64,000 nucleotides of DNA from assembly GCA_012845835.1 (NCBI GenBank), contig JABAKD010000018.1, positions 7,602,701 to 7,666,700 on the forward strand. The letters are read 5' to 3'. Source of the stretch: Undaria pinnatifida. Lineage: Eukaryota > Sar > Phaeophyceae > Laminariales > Alariaceae. This document shows positions 11,634 through 25,803 of this stretch, piece by piece; the first letter of the stretch is position 1, and the number at the start of each line of letters is the position of its first letter. The notes under the pieces were generated by a model. The model was given only the letters and a program-made list of their open reading frames with translations. It was not told where the DNA came from and searched no databases. Both the position numbers and the translations under genes were made by a program.

Positions 11634-14600
11634 GTGAGAGAGGTTGGGGGGAGGGGAGGTAACGGGGGCGTGCGTAGTCATTGCGCGACCCGATGCGTGG
11701 CCGCGGTTCGTTGCTTCGTAGGACCATGGACTCTCGCATGTCTGCTACGCGTGTTGGGTAGGCACAATTCGACGCGAGTCGGCGAGAGAATCCGAAGAAA
11801 GTGCTTAATTCTTCCCGCGATAAAAACGAAGGCACGTACCGTGTATACGTAGTTGGGAGGGGGGAAGGATGGCCCGCTATGCGACCCCGGATCTGTGTTG
11901 CAACTGGGACGGAAAGCGAAGGTATTGCGAGGATAATAAATGGGATGATTAGAAATAAACAAATGGACGCTGAACACGGGGCGAGTCGGGAATTCGCCTT
12001 GACCAGGGGCAAGCTTTTTGCGTTCGCACGAAGAAGCGTAAAAGCGGCGTGAGTGTAAGAACAACTGCTGCGGGGTAGCGGCTGTGCATGCTTGTTTTTT
12101 TTTTTCTGAAAGCTCATTTATCGCCTGGGAGGTGCGACATTAGCTACAGTGTAGTGCTCAGTGTTGTGTACCCATGCTAAGACCACCCGGTTTAAGACCA
12201 CAGGTAAAGGAAGAAACTACCTGGAATTAGTATGGGATGATTTTTGCAGTGTTGGTAAAGACAAGACCATCTAGTAGAGATAAGACCGTGGTCACCTACA
12301 GTAAGTTGGCTTGCCATGGGGTGGTCTTAAACTGGGTACATCGCTGTACGCCCTGCGAACTTGCCCCCCCTCCCGAATTACGGTTGGGAGAAAAATAAGA
12401 GCTTTACGAAACCCGATGCACCAATAATCCCCATCGCCTACTTACAGCAGCTGGGGATATACGGCCAAAAAATATATTGCCAAATGTATATAGTATGTAT
12501 AGTCTAGATATATCCGATGATCTTGGGATAATCAACCCTTTTACAACTCCCATAATATATATGTCCGAGGGTTCTGGGATAATCAACCCTTCAAGAACTC
12601 CCAGAGTTTTTCTAGTCTAACTTCAAGTGGTTTGTCCCACATGTCGGGAGTGCGATGTTAAAAGGTTCAAGGAGCCTCGTAATTTCAGAAAACCATCTCA
12701 GCCATAAAAAGGTATACCTTGATACTTCGGGTAGAGGCCGGGAGGGGGGTGGGGCAACAAATGGGGGGGAAATAGCAAGCGGTGTGAGGTGGAGGAAGGG
12801 GGGGGTATATTTTCTGTGACCAGAGAAGGATGTCTTGACGTGGACGTTTTGCGGACGGAGCCGTTCTAGAAGGAGCATGAGAGGCAGGCACGCAGGACCG
12901 TAGGGAGGGGGAGTGGTGATGCGGGAGGGGCTTGAAGGCGTGAGCGGTTGCGGGGGGGGGCGGGGGGGGGGGGCGGAGGGTGAGGAAGGCTCGGAAGAAG
13001 TTCCTCCTGTCCCGTATGTAAGTACAAGTCGTTATCAAACTCTTGTTTTGACAATAATATGCCCCACTTTTAGTACGTTCACATGTTTTGACCTTGTGTG
13101 TGTGATCTTTGCAGGGAGGTGAAGCACACCTTCACGAAGCTTGGACGTCAAGAAGTGTCTATTGAGCAGGTGGTATCGGCCACGGGGGAGAGCCACACGC
13201 TTCACGCCTACGTCATGGTCAAGGTAAGCGACAACAACCACTACGATATTTATTATGTAATTTTTCTCATGATTATTATTTTTGCCCTCCGACAATATAT
13301 ACGTCCCGATATCTAGATCGAAAATCCTTCCCGAAAGAATGACATATTGTGCGCGATATAACTATACTTATTGACTCGTTTAATGTCTAGTTCAAATAAG
13401 TTGTGTTACAGATGCCGCTATGATATCGAAATTTCGACGCTGACAGCTTCGATACGCATGGAAATACGATGTAGGGATATTCGATTGCTACGCTATGGGT
13501 ACAAGTATGGCAATAGTAGGATGTCGTAACGGAGGGAAACACGTGAAAATATATCGGAGTTATATCGAAATTGCGGCGTTAGGATATCGTAAGGGGGGAA
13601 ATATATGGAAATATATCGAAGTTACTTTGAAATTGCTACGTCGCTGAACTTCGATATATCGAAAATAGCGATATTCGATTGCTACATCTCATGGGCACAC
13701 GGCAAAATATTAGATATCGAAGCAAAGTTTTCAACTCGAATTAATATCGAAAAAAGTCCTATGTCGAACTTCGACACATCGAAATACATAGCGATACTCG
13801 ATTGCTGCATATCATACATTATGGTCAGGTTAAGCTCTGAAGCCCTCCCTCCGTCTCTCCCTCCTTCCCTCCCTCCCTCCCTCCCTCCCTCCCTCCCTCC
13901 CTCCCTCCCTCGCCGGAATCCAACGACCCATAAAAAACGCAGTATGTTCGGCGAGAAATCCGCCAGCTCCTCCAAAAAGACAGGGAGGAGTTTTTCGACA
14001 CGATGGAAACCTTGTACCGTCTGCCGACCGCTGAGGGGGTGTTGCTCTACGGCGAGGAATACAAGGTATCCCCTGCGCCCGAACATGGCTCCCCAAAACA
14101 AGCTATTATAGCGCACATTTTGATGCCATGGAACGCCAGTCTTCGAAACCACGGGTGTTGTTGACCCGTCGGGCCAAAGCTTCACGGGTCGGGTCGGGTC
14201 ATGTCATGTCAGGGTGGCCCGGCCCGACCCGCGAAGTCTTGAAACCTCCTGACACGACCAGACCCGATAGGACCCAACAGGACCCGATCCGAGCCTGGAG
14301 TCACGCGATACTAAGTATGTAAAAGTTGTATTCGTATCGTGGACATAAATGTGCTGGTAACAAATCGACCATACAACGTTCGAATAAAAGTTGTATTCGT
14401 ATCGTGGACATAAATGTACTGGTAACAAGTCTACCATATACAACGTTCGATTGCCTTTCGGCAACCCACAGATGTTCCTGGGCATATAATCCATTCCCCA
14501 ATACTGACCGGATGTACTAACTGCCCTTTTTCCGCAAAAAAGTACGTAGTGCGAAAGCTGAGACATGTTTTTTTTTTCTTGTGTTGTGTGTGTCGGCGCA

Positions 14601-17600
14601 GGGCATCAACTTTTTCGTCCAAATGCACCTTGACGGGGCCGGAGTGACGGACTGCGACCACTGGCACGACGACGCGGGTAAACGCCGTACCAAGCAGATC
14701 TCTGTTACTACTGATAGTGATCCATCCATATCTCGTTCAAGCGAAAATCCCGCAAAAATTACCGCGGGAATGTTATCGATAAATGACGCACGCTACGATA
14801 GAGGTATACCGTTTTTTGGCTATCTATTTTTCTGAATTATGGGGCTCCTTAACCCTTCTATAGCCCCCGAATCCCTCCCTATACTGGATTCAAGTCAAAA
14901 TTTCCCCGAAAAGGGTTTCCAGCTCTAAAGGCGTTAACCCAAAATCTTACGAAATATTCGTCTAGGCCATAAATTTTGCATGATTTTGTCGTTGTGTACC
15001 TAGTAGTCGCCATGGGACTTTTATTTCATATGGCCCGTCCAAAGAAAAAAGACGCATGTGCTACGGTAGAGGTATACTGTTTTTTGGCTATTTCGTTGTC
15101 TGAATGACGGGGCCCGTTGACCCAAAATCTTTGGAAATACTCGTAGGCCACATAGTTTGCAAGATTTTCTTGTTCACCGAGTAGATGCTCATAGGGACTT
15201 TCCTCTGTTACGATAGAGTTATACCGTTTTTTGGCTATTTCGTTTTCTGAATGTCGGGGCTCCTTAACCCAAAATCTTCGGAAACATTCGTCTAGGCCGT
15301 GTATTTGGCATGATTTTCTCGTTGTGTACTTATTAGGCGCTATGGGACTTTTCTCTGTTATGATGGATGTATACCGTTTTTTGGCTATTTCGTTTTCTGA
15401 CTGACGAGGCGGCTCCTTAACCCAAAATCGTCGGGAAAATACGCCATTTTTTTTGTTGTTGTCCATGATTTTCTCGTTGTGTACCTTGTGGGCGCTATAT
15501 GGAACTTTTCATCCGGTATATGGTGTAGGAGTTTTATCTTTGTCGCCAAATAATCTCAGTTTTTTGGGAGAGGTTTGTTGAGCTCCCAAATCGAAGAACT
15601 TCTTCAGATAACGAAAAAAAAAACACGGTGCGCCTCTATCGAGGAACGCGTCATTGTCATCGTCATCGTCATCGTGGGCAATTTTCGTCTCGAGTGTGCA
15701 AAAGCAGTAACGCAAAAGGTTTCAATTTTCGCAAGCAGTGACAAGGTTAGCGCCCCCTTAGTATACCCGAAAACGTAAATGGACAACAAACCACGTGTAC
15801 CAGTTCGTCGTTTCACAGATTTTAATACGGGTCACGACCCTTGCAGAGGATCGGGTCAGGAAGTTTTCCAATATCTCGCGGGTCGGGTCGGGTCGGGTCG
15901 AGTGGGGGTCACCCTGAATCGGCCCGATCCGCGATAAGTGATCGGCCCGATGAGGAAAAACCCCATTTATTTTTGATACCGCCAAAAACGTGAATCATTG
16001 TCCAAACCCACACACTTTTTTAATAAGAAGCCACGTATAATTGTCCCCACCCGCTACAGGCATCATGACGCACCACATTGGCTACACCCTACTGTTCGAG
16101 CAAGCCCTCCAGGTCGTCAGCCCGGCCGTGACCATCCCCTACTGGGAATACACAATCGAAGGTGAACAAGAAACGAAACAAAAAAAACTTTTGTTCAGCC
16201 GTTCATGTTATAAGGGAGGGGGGCGGGGGAAAGGAATTGCAGCGGGAGCAGTCCGAGAAGTTTATTTTTTTATTTAGTTATTTTTTATCCTCCGCCGGCG
16301 GACGGGGAAAAATAAAAAAAAAATCTCAAGCTCACCACATTTCCGCGTATTTTGATACATGTCGTGTGTCTTTTTAAAATTAATTGGCATTCGCCACCAT
16401 CCACAGCAGCGCTAGCTGGCGTGTTCATCAGTTCCCGTGATAGCCATCTACTCTAGCTTTAGGTTTGGTTGGAGTTTTTTTTTGGGGGGGGGGAGGGGCG
16501 GAGGGTTCGCGCGAGAAAGGGGAAGGTTGAAGGTTGTGCGAAGTGAGGAGCTGAGGGGCATGCGATTTGGCAGAGGGGTATACATAGTACCTCTTTTTGG
16601 CTGAGGGGTATACATAGTACCTCTTTTTGGCTGACGTGATTTTTAGAGTACCTCTTTAGGGTTGAAACGATTCTTACAGTTTTAGTAACTTTTTACAGTG
16701 ATTATGTAAGGGAAGAGCCTCGGAAATGCTCTCCGTGAGTATTGCTTCGTTCTCGTTTTGTTTCACTTGCGTCTTGAAATTGTGCTTTCGTTTGTCTCAC
16801 GAATCTCGTTATCGCCGTCCTCAAAAACCAACCCTTTTTTAATTCTATCGTGTTTGTTTTGCTTTTGATGTTGCGTTTTGTTCGTCGTCTGTGTTTGTTT
16901 TGTGTTGTCTTTTTTTCGTTTTTTTTTTCCTTTTTCTCACGAATTTCGCCGTGTTGCCGCTGCGGCAGCCGCGGAAGGGCTCGACATGTACGGAGACTCG
17001 GAAATATTCGCAGACGACTGGTTCGGCAGCGCTTCCCCCGCCAACCACATGCACACAGTCGACACGGGCCGCTGGGCGTTCACCCCGGTCAAGCAGGTGC
17101 GTGGGAATGATCGGCGTGTGACGGTATATATACAATGCGGGTTATACCGTTTTCGTGCGCAGAACAAGGTTGGACGTCTCAGTCCTGTTGACCCTGGCAT
17201 TAGCAGGGGAGTTCCCACGACATGTATCCTTCACAAGGGTATACACACCCCGTGACACGCGCGATCGAAGTATCACGCACGCAGCTTGCAAAGCTGAGTT
17301 TTGATCAAAGTCCTTTTTGGTGGATCTCCCACACACAGCTCAAGAGTATTTTTTTTTCATTTTTTTCACATGCAAAATGGCCTCAAACTACTTGAAAATT
17401 GGAAAATTGCGTTGGATTTATCCCATGTGGTGATACGAAACGGCCTCAAAAGTACTTGAAATTGCGTCGGACTTATTATGGTTTAAAAATTCGGTGCTAT
17501 TATGGTTTAAAAATTCCGCCGCAGCCCAGAATCATAGCAGGAAGGAGCAGAACAAAAAAAAACAGATGATGAGAAAATCTAGCCTTATTCTAAGGCCAAA

Positions 17601-20600
17601 AGATTCGCTGGTACCTGCTTTGGATTTTATCGCACGGTGGTTGTTGTTCGGTATCTGCGACATCCCTACCCAAACGCCGTCGTTATCGTTTCCAATATCT
17701 TTAGGAACGTCGTTGTTATATGTTGTCGAGATGTCGTTCTGCCCCTCAGGACGCGTGGGACTACGTGCATAACCCGTATATATACGATACGGTCTGCGAT
17801 ATAATTTCGCTTTTCGGTATTCTTTTCAATATCGGTATCAATAGGATCGATATCGTTTTCTATATCGTTATCGCTGTATCGTGATCTCTATATCGTTTCG
17901 CCCCTGTCAGGACGCTTGGGATAACGTGCACAACTCTCTCGTTGTCGCTGTCATTACCGACATCATCGGCAATGTCCTATAGCCGAAAAATTACCAGGGT
18001 TGTATGATACGGTCTGCGATGTCATTTCGTTTTTCGATATTCTTTTCAATATCGGCATCAACAAGGTCGTTATCCGCCAGTATCGTTATCGTTTTCTATG
18101 TCGTTATCGATATCGTTTTGCTCCTCTCAGGACCCTTGGGACAACGTGCACAGCTCTCGTTATCGCTGTCATTACCGACGTCATGTGGGAAAGATCCTAG
18201 CCGATAAATTACCAGTGTCATGGTCGTTATCAACATCGTTATCGATAGCCTTTTGCCCCTTTCAATACTGACAATACTGACTTCATCGGGCTATCCGAGC
18301 CGATACCGTTCGATAATCAATATAGTTATCAACATCGTTGTCAACGTCGTTATCGATATCCTTCCTGCCCCTCCCAGGACGCATGGGACTACGTGCATAA
18401 CTCGTACGGTCTGCTGCGCACCCCGTGGAATGTGGATCCGACGCCTTTCGTCACTCGCCACAACATGACCAACGACAAGGTAAACGCGACTGAGATCACG
18501 ATCTTGAGCATCCACTAACAGATCGAGGAACATAGCAAGATCTAGACCATCTACTAAACTAGTAGATCGAGGAGCAGATCACGATTTATCGTAGAGATTC
18601 TTTTACGGGGAGAACGTGTGATATTAATAGTATAACCAGGATCAAACACGGTTGGTATTAATATACGAAAAGGATATTATGGGCGGAATACATATTTACG
18701 GAGATCCATTTTGAGCAGGATGAATTTAATTATCAAACAACGAAGGGGGCGAAAAAGCACTCGGGCTTTTGTGAAAAAGGGCTTGGCTACAGTATATTTC
18801 GTTGGCTGTTTTTTTTTTGTTTTTTTTTATTTTTTTTTATCCTCCGGCGGATGGGGAAAAATAAAGCTTTTGCTCACCACACTTCCGCGTATTTTCATAC
18901 GCGTCGTGTGTCGATTTAACTCAGTTGCTTTCGCTGGTCTTGCCAAGTATACAGAGCCTCGATCGAACACAGCGCTGTAGCGCAGGAGAGAGCTCGCCTG
19001 TGTAAAGTTGCGATGCTTTCCCTTTTTTGGTGAAATTTCATCACGGGGTTAACGATGGATCTCCGTTTACGCTTTTTCTGTGAGTATCGTGGGTGAATAC
19101 TGCGGTCCTCCGTCACAGATAAAAGAGGAACCGATCACGAACAATATGAGATAGAGGAACAGATCACGATCTCTATGATGTAGATAAGGGGGACAGATCA
19201 CGATCTAGATCTCATCTAGATAAAGGAGGGGCCAGATCACGATCTGAATCTTGTAAATTGATATGGAGGTGGACGTATCACGATCTGTATAATGCAGATA
19301 GAGGGACAGATTACGATCTACTGTAGATCATCTAGATGGAGGAACAGACGAGTGATCCCACGGTAGGGATGGCACGTTTTGGACCACACGACACGACTCG
19401 TGCTACGATAGAGGTATACCTTTTATTGGCGAAAATGGTTTCTGAGTGACGGGGCTCCTTAACCTACTAATACTATCGTCGGAAAATACGCCCCATTTAT
19501 TTTACTTGACTCTCGTTGTATATCTAGGCCAGATGTTTCATCCGGTGTACAATAATGGCAAGTCTCGATTTTTGCTCCAAATCGGTTTTCTGGGGGCGAT
19601 CTTAAACTCTCTACCACATTTTGAGGGACGATCTCATAAAAAGAAAAAGCGTGGTGCACGTCCTAGGTATCGTAGCACGCGTCACACCGTTTCTGGTAAT
19701 GTGGTCCGGTTGAGACCCTAATTGAGTGAGGAACTACCTGTTATGATAGTCTAATGACGCGTGCCACGATATAGAGGTACACCTTTTTTTGGCGAAAATG
19801 ATTTCTTAACCAAAAATCGTCGGTGAAATAGACCTTTTTTTTTTCTTGCATGATTTTAGTCGTGCGCCTAGGCCAGATGAGATTTTTTCATCCGGTCTAG
19901 CAGTTTTTGTTTTTCTCCAAAACATTTTTTGTTCTTCTCCAGAAATCATTTTTTGGCAAGAGGGGTCTTAAGCTCCCAAATCAAGGGGTAGTATTAGAGA
20001 AAACGTAGTGCACCTCTTTCGTAGCACGCGTCTAAAAATAATAATGTTACGAGTATGTAAATTATTTCAGGACTATTACTCGGGCACATAGATGAGACGA
20101 TTTGGTCGGGCTGCGCGAACGAATGCCTTCGAAGTCATGTAGCATCGGGTGGTGTTGATGTGGATATTATATTTATTGCGCTATTAATAGCTCCTCATGC
20201 TCCGAGGAGCTCAGAAATTTCTTAGAATCTGCTGCGCACACCCACCTACATCGTGGGATTTGGTCAGATCACGATCTGAACCATCTGGAAGATAGAGGAA
20301 CAGATCATGATCTAGATCATCTAGAGACGCTACTCGTAGGGTATAGGGGGTGTACAATGGTGTACCTCCACTTATAGACCACAGCAGAGATAGATGGAGG
20401 AGTACCCCGACTTCCACTACCACCGGGTTTGAGCCATCATACTCGCACGCGTGACACCGTAGCTCGCGTTCGAAAACAATTTGATTTACGCGATTCTTAG
20501 TCGCAGCGTTCGGAAGATCGCCATTACATCATTGCGGATTTCGATTTTTTTTTTCAAAATTCAAATCTGGAACGAAAGCTTAACACCTCCACGGAACAGG

Positions 20601-23600
20601 GGGGTTACTCGCGCGAGTGACCCGAGCCACTGCAATAGTATGCCCCATAGGGGACCCCCCTGCACTCGCGCAAGTGACCCGAGCCACTGCAATAGTATGA
20701 CCCATAGGGGACCCCCCTGCAGTAGCCTGGGACCCAGGTAAATCGGCTTGTCACACGAGAAGTAGAAACTACTTGGAATTAGAGTGCGAGATGTTTTTTT
20801 GCGGTGGCAAAAGATGAGACCACAGTGTTGGGAGATGAGACCACCCTACAATGGGTGGTCACCGGGTGGTCTTGAACTGGGTACACCGCTACTGCTGTGC
20901 CCCCTTTTCCACTACCTTCGAGTGTAAAAAAACTACTTGGAATTAGAGTGCGAGATGATTTTTGCAGTGGTAAAAGGTAAGACCACAGCGTTAAGAGATA
21001 CAAGACCACCTAAATTGGCTTGTCTCACGGGGTAGTCTTGAACTGGGTACACCACTACTGCTGTGCCCCCCTTTTCCACTGACGGGTTTGGAGAAACTAC
21101 TTGGAATTAGAGTGCGAGATGATTTTTGCAGTAGCAAAAGATAAGCCAACAGCGTTAAGAGATACAAGACCACCTAAATTGGCTTCTCACGGGGTGGTCT
21201 TAAACTGGGTACACCACTACTGTACCGCCTTTTCCACCGGGTTTGAGCCATTTCGATTTTTCCGCTACTGAATGAATGTATATTTTTTGGGGTTTTCTTT
21301 GGCGCAGCGTGGCTTGCCATTCCATGCAAATTCATGTGGCAACATGAAAACAGCATGAGCGCTTAACCCCTTTAGAGCCCCAAAATCCCTCCCTACATTA
21401 ACTTGAAAAGTAATTTTGTATAAGAAAAAGGGTTTCCCGTGGTGAAGGCGTTAAGACCGCAAAAGGGACAGGGAGGTCACTCGCACGAATGACCCCGAGC
21501 ACCACTGCAAACAAGCCTGGGTTTGTTCACAGATTTTTTACAACCCAGGAAATATGTGCTAGATCGTTCAGATCAAGCGGCGCTCTCACTCGGCAACATT
21601 ATCTCTATCTAGGCCATATGGATCATATCTTGGCGAAGAACCTGTGTGTCCTGAAAGACAGATCACATCAACAGATTTCAAAAGGGATCTGATCTGTCCG
21701 GGTTGCCACGAGGATCTGGTGAGTTGCCAACCCTCTCCAAGATGAACAATACACCAACCGTATGCTGTTACTTATCCTACCCATACCCTGCCCTACCCTA
21801 CCCTACCCAACCCTACCCCACGCTACCCCACGCTACCCCACGACCCCTCCTTAGGTTGCCACGAGTGTCGTGAGCTGCATGGGATACCAGTCCTGCTTCG
21901 AGTCGACGACCCTCTCCAAGATGAACAACTGCTTGAACGGAGGAACCCACGGCCCGGTGCACATCGCGGTCGGTGGGGAGTGGAGCGACCCCGAGCAAGA
22001 CTTTATCGTTAACACAGGTGCAGCTTTATTCCGATTTTTTTTTTTTCCGTGTTGTTGCTTTCATGGTTTCCAGCTGACTTCGTAGGAAACGTTTGCCCTC
22101 ACCTACTTTCTGGACAAACTGTCGCCATAGGATGTCATCCACCCACCCACCCACCCACCTCCGCCCCGGTACGTTCCTTCCATTATTCTCGCGCGCGCAG
22201 GGTTTTCAGCACTCTTGAGCACCGCTCGTCGATTTTGCACCGAATTTTGCCAGCTCACGCTTCACCTTGCGCCCAGTGAGAAACAGTAAGATTTGATTCC
22301 ATAGTTCGAAAACTGGTCGTTGTTGCTCGGAAGACCTCGTGCTGTAGTCGTAACCTCTGCCCTCTCTGCGCCCCCCCCCGCTCCCGTCTCCTTCCTTCTT
22401 CGAACCCCGTCCCCCCCCCCCCCCGCCTCCCGTTCCCTCCCCTACCGGAATCCCCCCCCCCACCCTTCCCCTCCCAAAAAAACGCCATCCAGGGTATGCG
22501 TCTGATGTCCCTCTTACCGCCAAGTACCTGTGGAGGAAGGGGTACATGAGGACTCCGGAGAGTTGTACCATGTCTGAGCAGGAAGCTTACGGAGAATCAG
22601 GCTGTAAAGCCAGCTGCCCCGCGGAGCTGTACGAGTCCCGTGGGATGACGCCGTACGATGTGCTGATGGATACGGTGGTTTTGCACTGGCTGGCTCCCTT
22701 TACCGGCGGTATCATCGTGAGTTTTCATAAATCGAATTACCGTATGCAGTGTACCGAATTGTCTAGTCTACTGATACCGAATGATGGATTTTACCGATTA
22801 TCTAGTGACCGAGGGGGGGGGGGGGGGGGGGGTGAAGCGAGCTGTCCCGTAAAGCTGTTTTTTTAGTCCCGCATGACGTACGATGTTCTGATCGATACGG
22901 TGGTGCTGCACTGGCTGGCTCCCTATGCCGACGGAGATCATCGTGAGTTTTCAAAGTCGAAATTGCTGAATAGATTTTACCGAGTTTATTTCCGGAATCG
23001 GATACCGATCGTCTACCCAATTGTTTGTTGTCTGAATGATCGATACGCGATTATTTAATGTACACGATACGGTAGTGTTGCACTCGCTGGAACCCCCTTG
23101 TTTTTCTTGCTCATTTCTCCTGCTCTCTCGCTCTCGCTCTTGCTGTTGATCTTTCTCGTCCTCGCTCTCGGTTTTGCTCTTCGCCCTTGCTCTCTTGTTC
23201 TTGATTATATCTTATTTCCCTCTTTGTTTTCTCTTCTTCCATCTTCCTTCTTCATTTTGGTCTTGTTCATGACCCCCCCCTCGTCCTCTTCCTCTCCCAT
23301 CGTATTTTTTGTTCCTGTTCTTCATCTCCCTTTTTCTCCCCCTCCTCTTGCCATGCCTATTGCTCTCGGCCCTGCTGTTATCGTTCTTGCTTTCATATAT
23401 TCTTAACCACGACGACGACGATGACGGCCAGAAACACCTATCGGACGAAGACCGCTTCGTTATCGCGGGACACGAGGACGACGCGGAGTTCCAAGATGCC
23501 TTCTGGAAGAAGATGCTTAACTCCCTCTGCGATGTCGGGTACGTACACCATCGTTACCCCCACCCCTCCCAGGGACACGAACACACTCGGAAACCCACCC

Positions 23601-25751
23601 CTATTACCCAAAGAAACCCCTCTGTGGATTCTGGAACCCACCTGTTTTCAAGAAACCCCTTCTTCCGTTCTGGTGAGATGATTATTTTCCTTCTGCGATG
23701 TCGCGTTCGTACACGCTCGCTACCCCCCCCTCCCCTAGACGCAAATACACTGGAGGAAACCCACCCTCTATTCAAAGAAACCCCCTACGTGGATTCTGGA
23801 ACCCACCTGAGAGCCATGCCACTCTTGGGGTGCTGCAGCGGAAATTTCTCGGCGTCCTATCATGAGGAGCTAGCTCAACATGTCATCAACATCACCATAA
23901 TCACCCGAAATATGACTTCGAGGACATTCGTTCGCGCAAGCCGACCAAACGTTTCTACGCGCCAATCCCAAAAGACAAACATATTCGAAAAATGATCATA
24001 CTAACCGGTAGTTTGTCAGCACTTCAAAACCTCAACCGGCCAGAAACATGTTGAGAAACGTTCGGCCCACAAAGTGCAACTCCTACGTATACACCGCACT
24101 ACAGAGGGGTGACTCCTGTTTTTCAAGAAGACCCTGCTCACGTTCTGGTAAAAGACGATTTATTCGCTCATTCGCTCTGCGGTGTAGGGTACGCACCCTC
24201 TCGCTACTCCATCTTCCCCCCTAGATACGAAATACCATAACCGAGATATCGTTGTATTCACCATTTACCGATACCGTCACCGATATACCGTTCCATCAGC
24301 GATATATATACTGTTTCCATTATGAATCGGTTATCGATATCAAATACCGATAATTCAACGTAGTACCGAAACCGTTACCGATACCGTTTTCGTCATTGAT
24401 GATGGTACCGTGATCGATTTGGTTATCGATACCGATACCAATACTTCAACCTAGTACCGATACCGTTTCCATCACCGATACAGTTACCCCTACCGATTCG
24501 ATTATCGATACTTGTACCCGATATCCGATACCTTGTTTGCGCCAACGACGCATGCTGCGGGATCGAGGCGCTTTGATTTTTTGTTTTTTTGAGGGCGTTC
24601 CTCACTTGAGGAGCTCTAAAAACAAGGAACAGAAAATGATTTGAGAGGGAACAAACTAACTTGCGCTTTCCCTCGGAATCGAATCATCCCACGGGGTATA
24701 CGTAGGTTTTGCAAGTTTTGGGCCATCATGTATGTTTTTCTGACCTTCTGACCGGTTGTAGTGATCTCGTCAAGAGAGCGCGCGGAATTTTTATCGGTTG
24801 GGGGTATGATATTTTTTCGAGCTGCTGTGTGTGCTTGTCATTAGGGTTAGTCTAGCACGCTAGAAGAAGTGTTCAGGTTGGGTGTTGTGGGAACGAACGA
24901 ACGAACGAACGAACGCATGCCTTCGGAGCCATGTTTCGGGTGATGAGCGGACATATCGAGTGAGCTCTTTGTGTTGGAAGGGCCGCGCAGACATTTCTAG
25001 GAGTCTTCTGCACCGGTGCTGCCGTGAGATGACGAAAAAAAAAAAAAAAAAAAGACGAACAAACGCCCATCCTAGTCTTTTCTAGAGCTCTACTAGTACG
25101 GTGGAGATACTGTAGAGATACGATGAAAAAGTACGGCCATTTGCAAACAATATTGAAATTCCGTCGATTTTGGGTCAAGGTCCTTGTTAAGGACACTACC
25201 CCAGCCGCCACTCAAAAAAAATGTTTCTCAGCCCTCCAAAAGCGCTACCTCTATGGCAGCACGCGTCTCTCCCGTCGCCGTCCCCGTCCCTAACCCCTCC
25301 CCTCCTCCCCCCCCCCCTCCCCCCCCCTCGATAATGCCTCCGCTGGGACACGGTCGTCACCGTAGGCATGTCGGCGAGCTGTACACGTCGTCTGCGCCTT
25401 ATGACCCCCTCTTTTGGGTGATCCACCCCACCGCCGAGCGATTCTTCAGCTGGAGGAGGAAGCTGGCCAAAGAACAGCCTGACGAGTGAGTACTGTGTGC
25501 GGACACGGGTGATACCGGTACACGGGCGGCGCGTCAGTTTTTTTCTTGCTTTCTCGAGTCGACGCCCGCTACGATATAGGCAGCTCTGTTCGTGTGGCAA
25601 AGGTACTCTGGTCAGTGAAGTCCAGACACCTGCGAGGGGCTCTAACTCGATGATTAAACAAAGGGTATTTTCCCCTACCGTCGCCTTAGTGCTCGTGATC
25701 TTTGTAGTAGCAGTAGTAATAGCAGTAGTAATAGCAGTAGCAGTAGTTGTT

Positions 25752-25803
<52 letters not shown>

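Larger units (their letters stand above)
17787..18370 (+). repeat. Tandem block behind tyrosinase exon 7
   Basis: Two roughly 218-bp units (17787-18003, 18007-18220) share ATACGGTCTGCGAT, TATTCTTTTCAATATCGG, GTCATTACCGAC and AATTACCAG. Both end in an acceptor plus ghost exon start. A third, more degenerate stretch of ATCGTTATC repeats leads into the real exon. Confidence 0.85.
18500..20330 (+). repeat. AGATCACGATCT palindrome-bearing repeats
   Basis: GATAGAGGAACAGATCACGA-like units of about 45-55 bp recur at 18515-18600, at 19118-19350 (about five units) and at 20255-20325. The near-palindromic core is AGATCACGATCT. Confidence 0.8.

Noticed and set aside
11259-11852. 197-residue plus-strand frame with an ATG
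   Set aside because: It overlaps tyrosinase exon 1 in another frame and runs through its donor. The alternative frame carries the PKD-like motif and phase continuity.
13605-14111. 168-residue frame over the CCCT tract
   Set aside because: Wrong frame over exon 3, mostly repeat translation (poly Pro-Ser).
21780-21843. Telomeric repeat
   Set aside because: The unit is five bases (CCCTA) and degenerate; it is interstitial simple sequence.
22206-22571. Gly-rich minus-strand frames
   Set aside because: Translation of C-rich intron sequence opposite exon 9.
23309-23995. 228-residue plus-strand frame
   Set aside because: It reads through the acceptor and donor of exon 10 and into ghost copies; only the exon part has family similarity.
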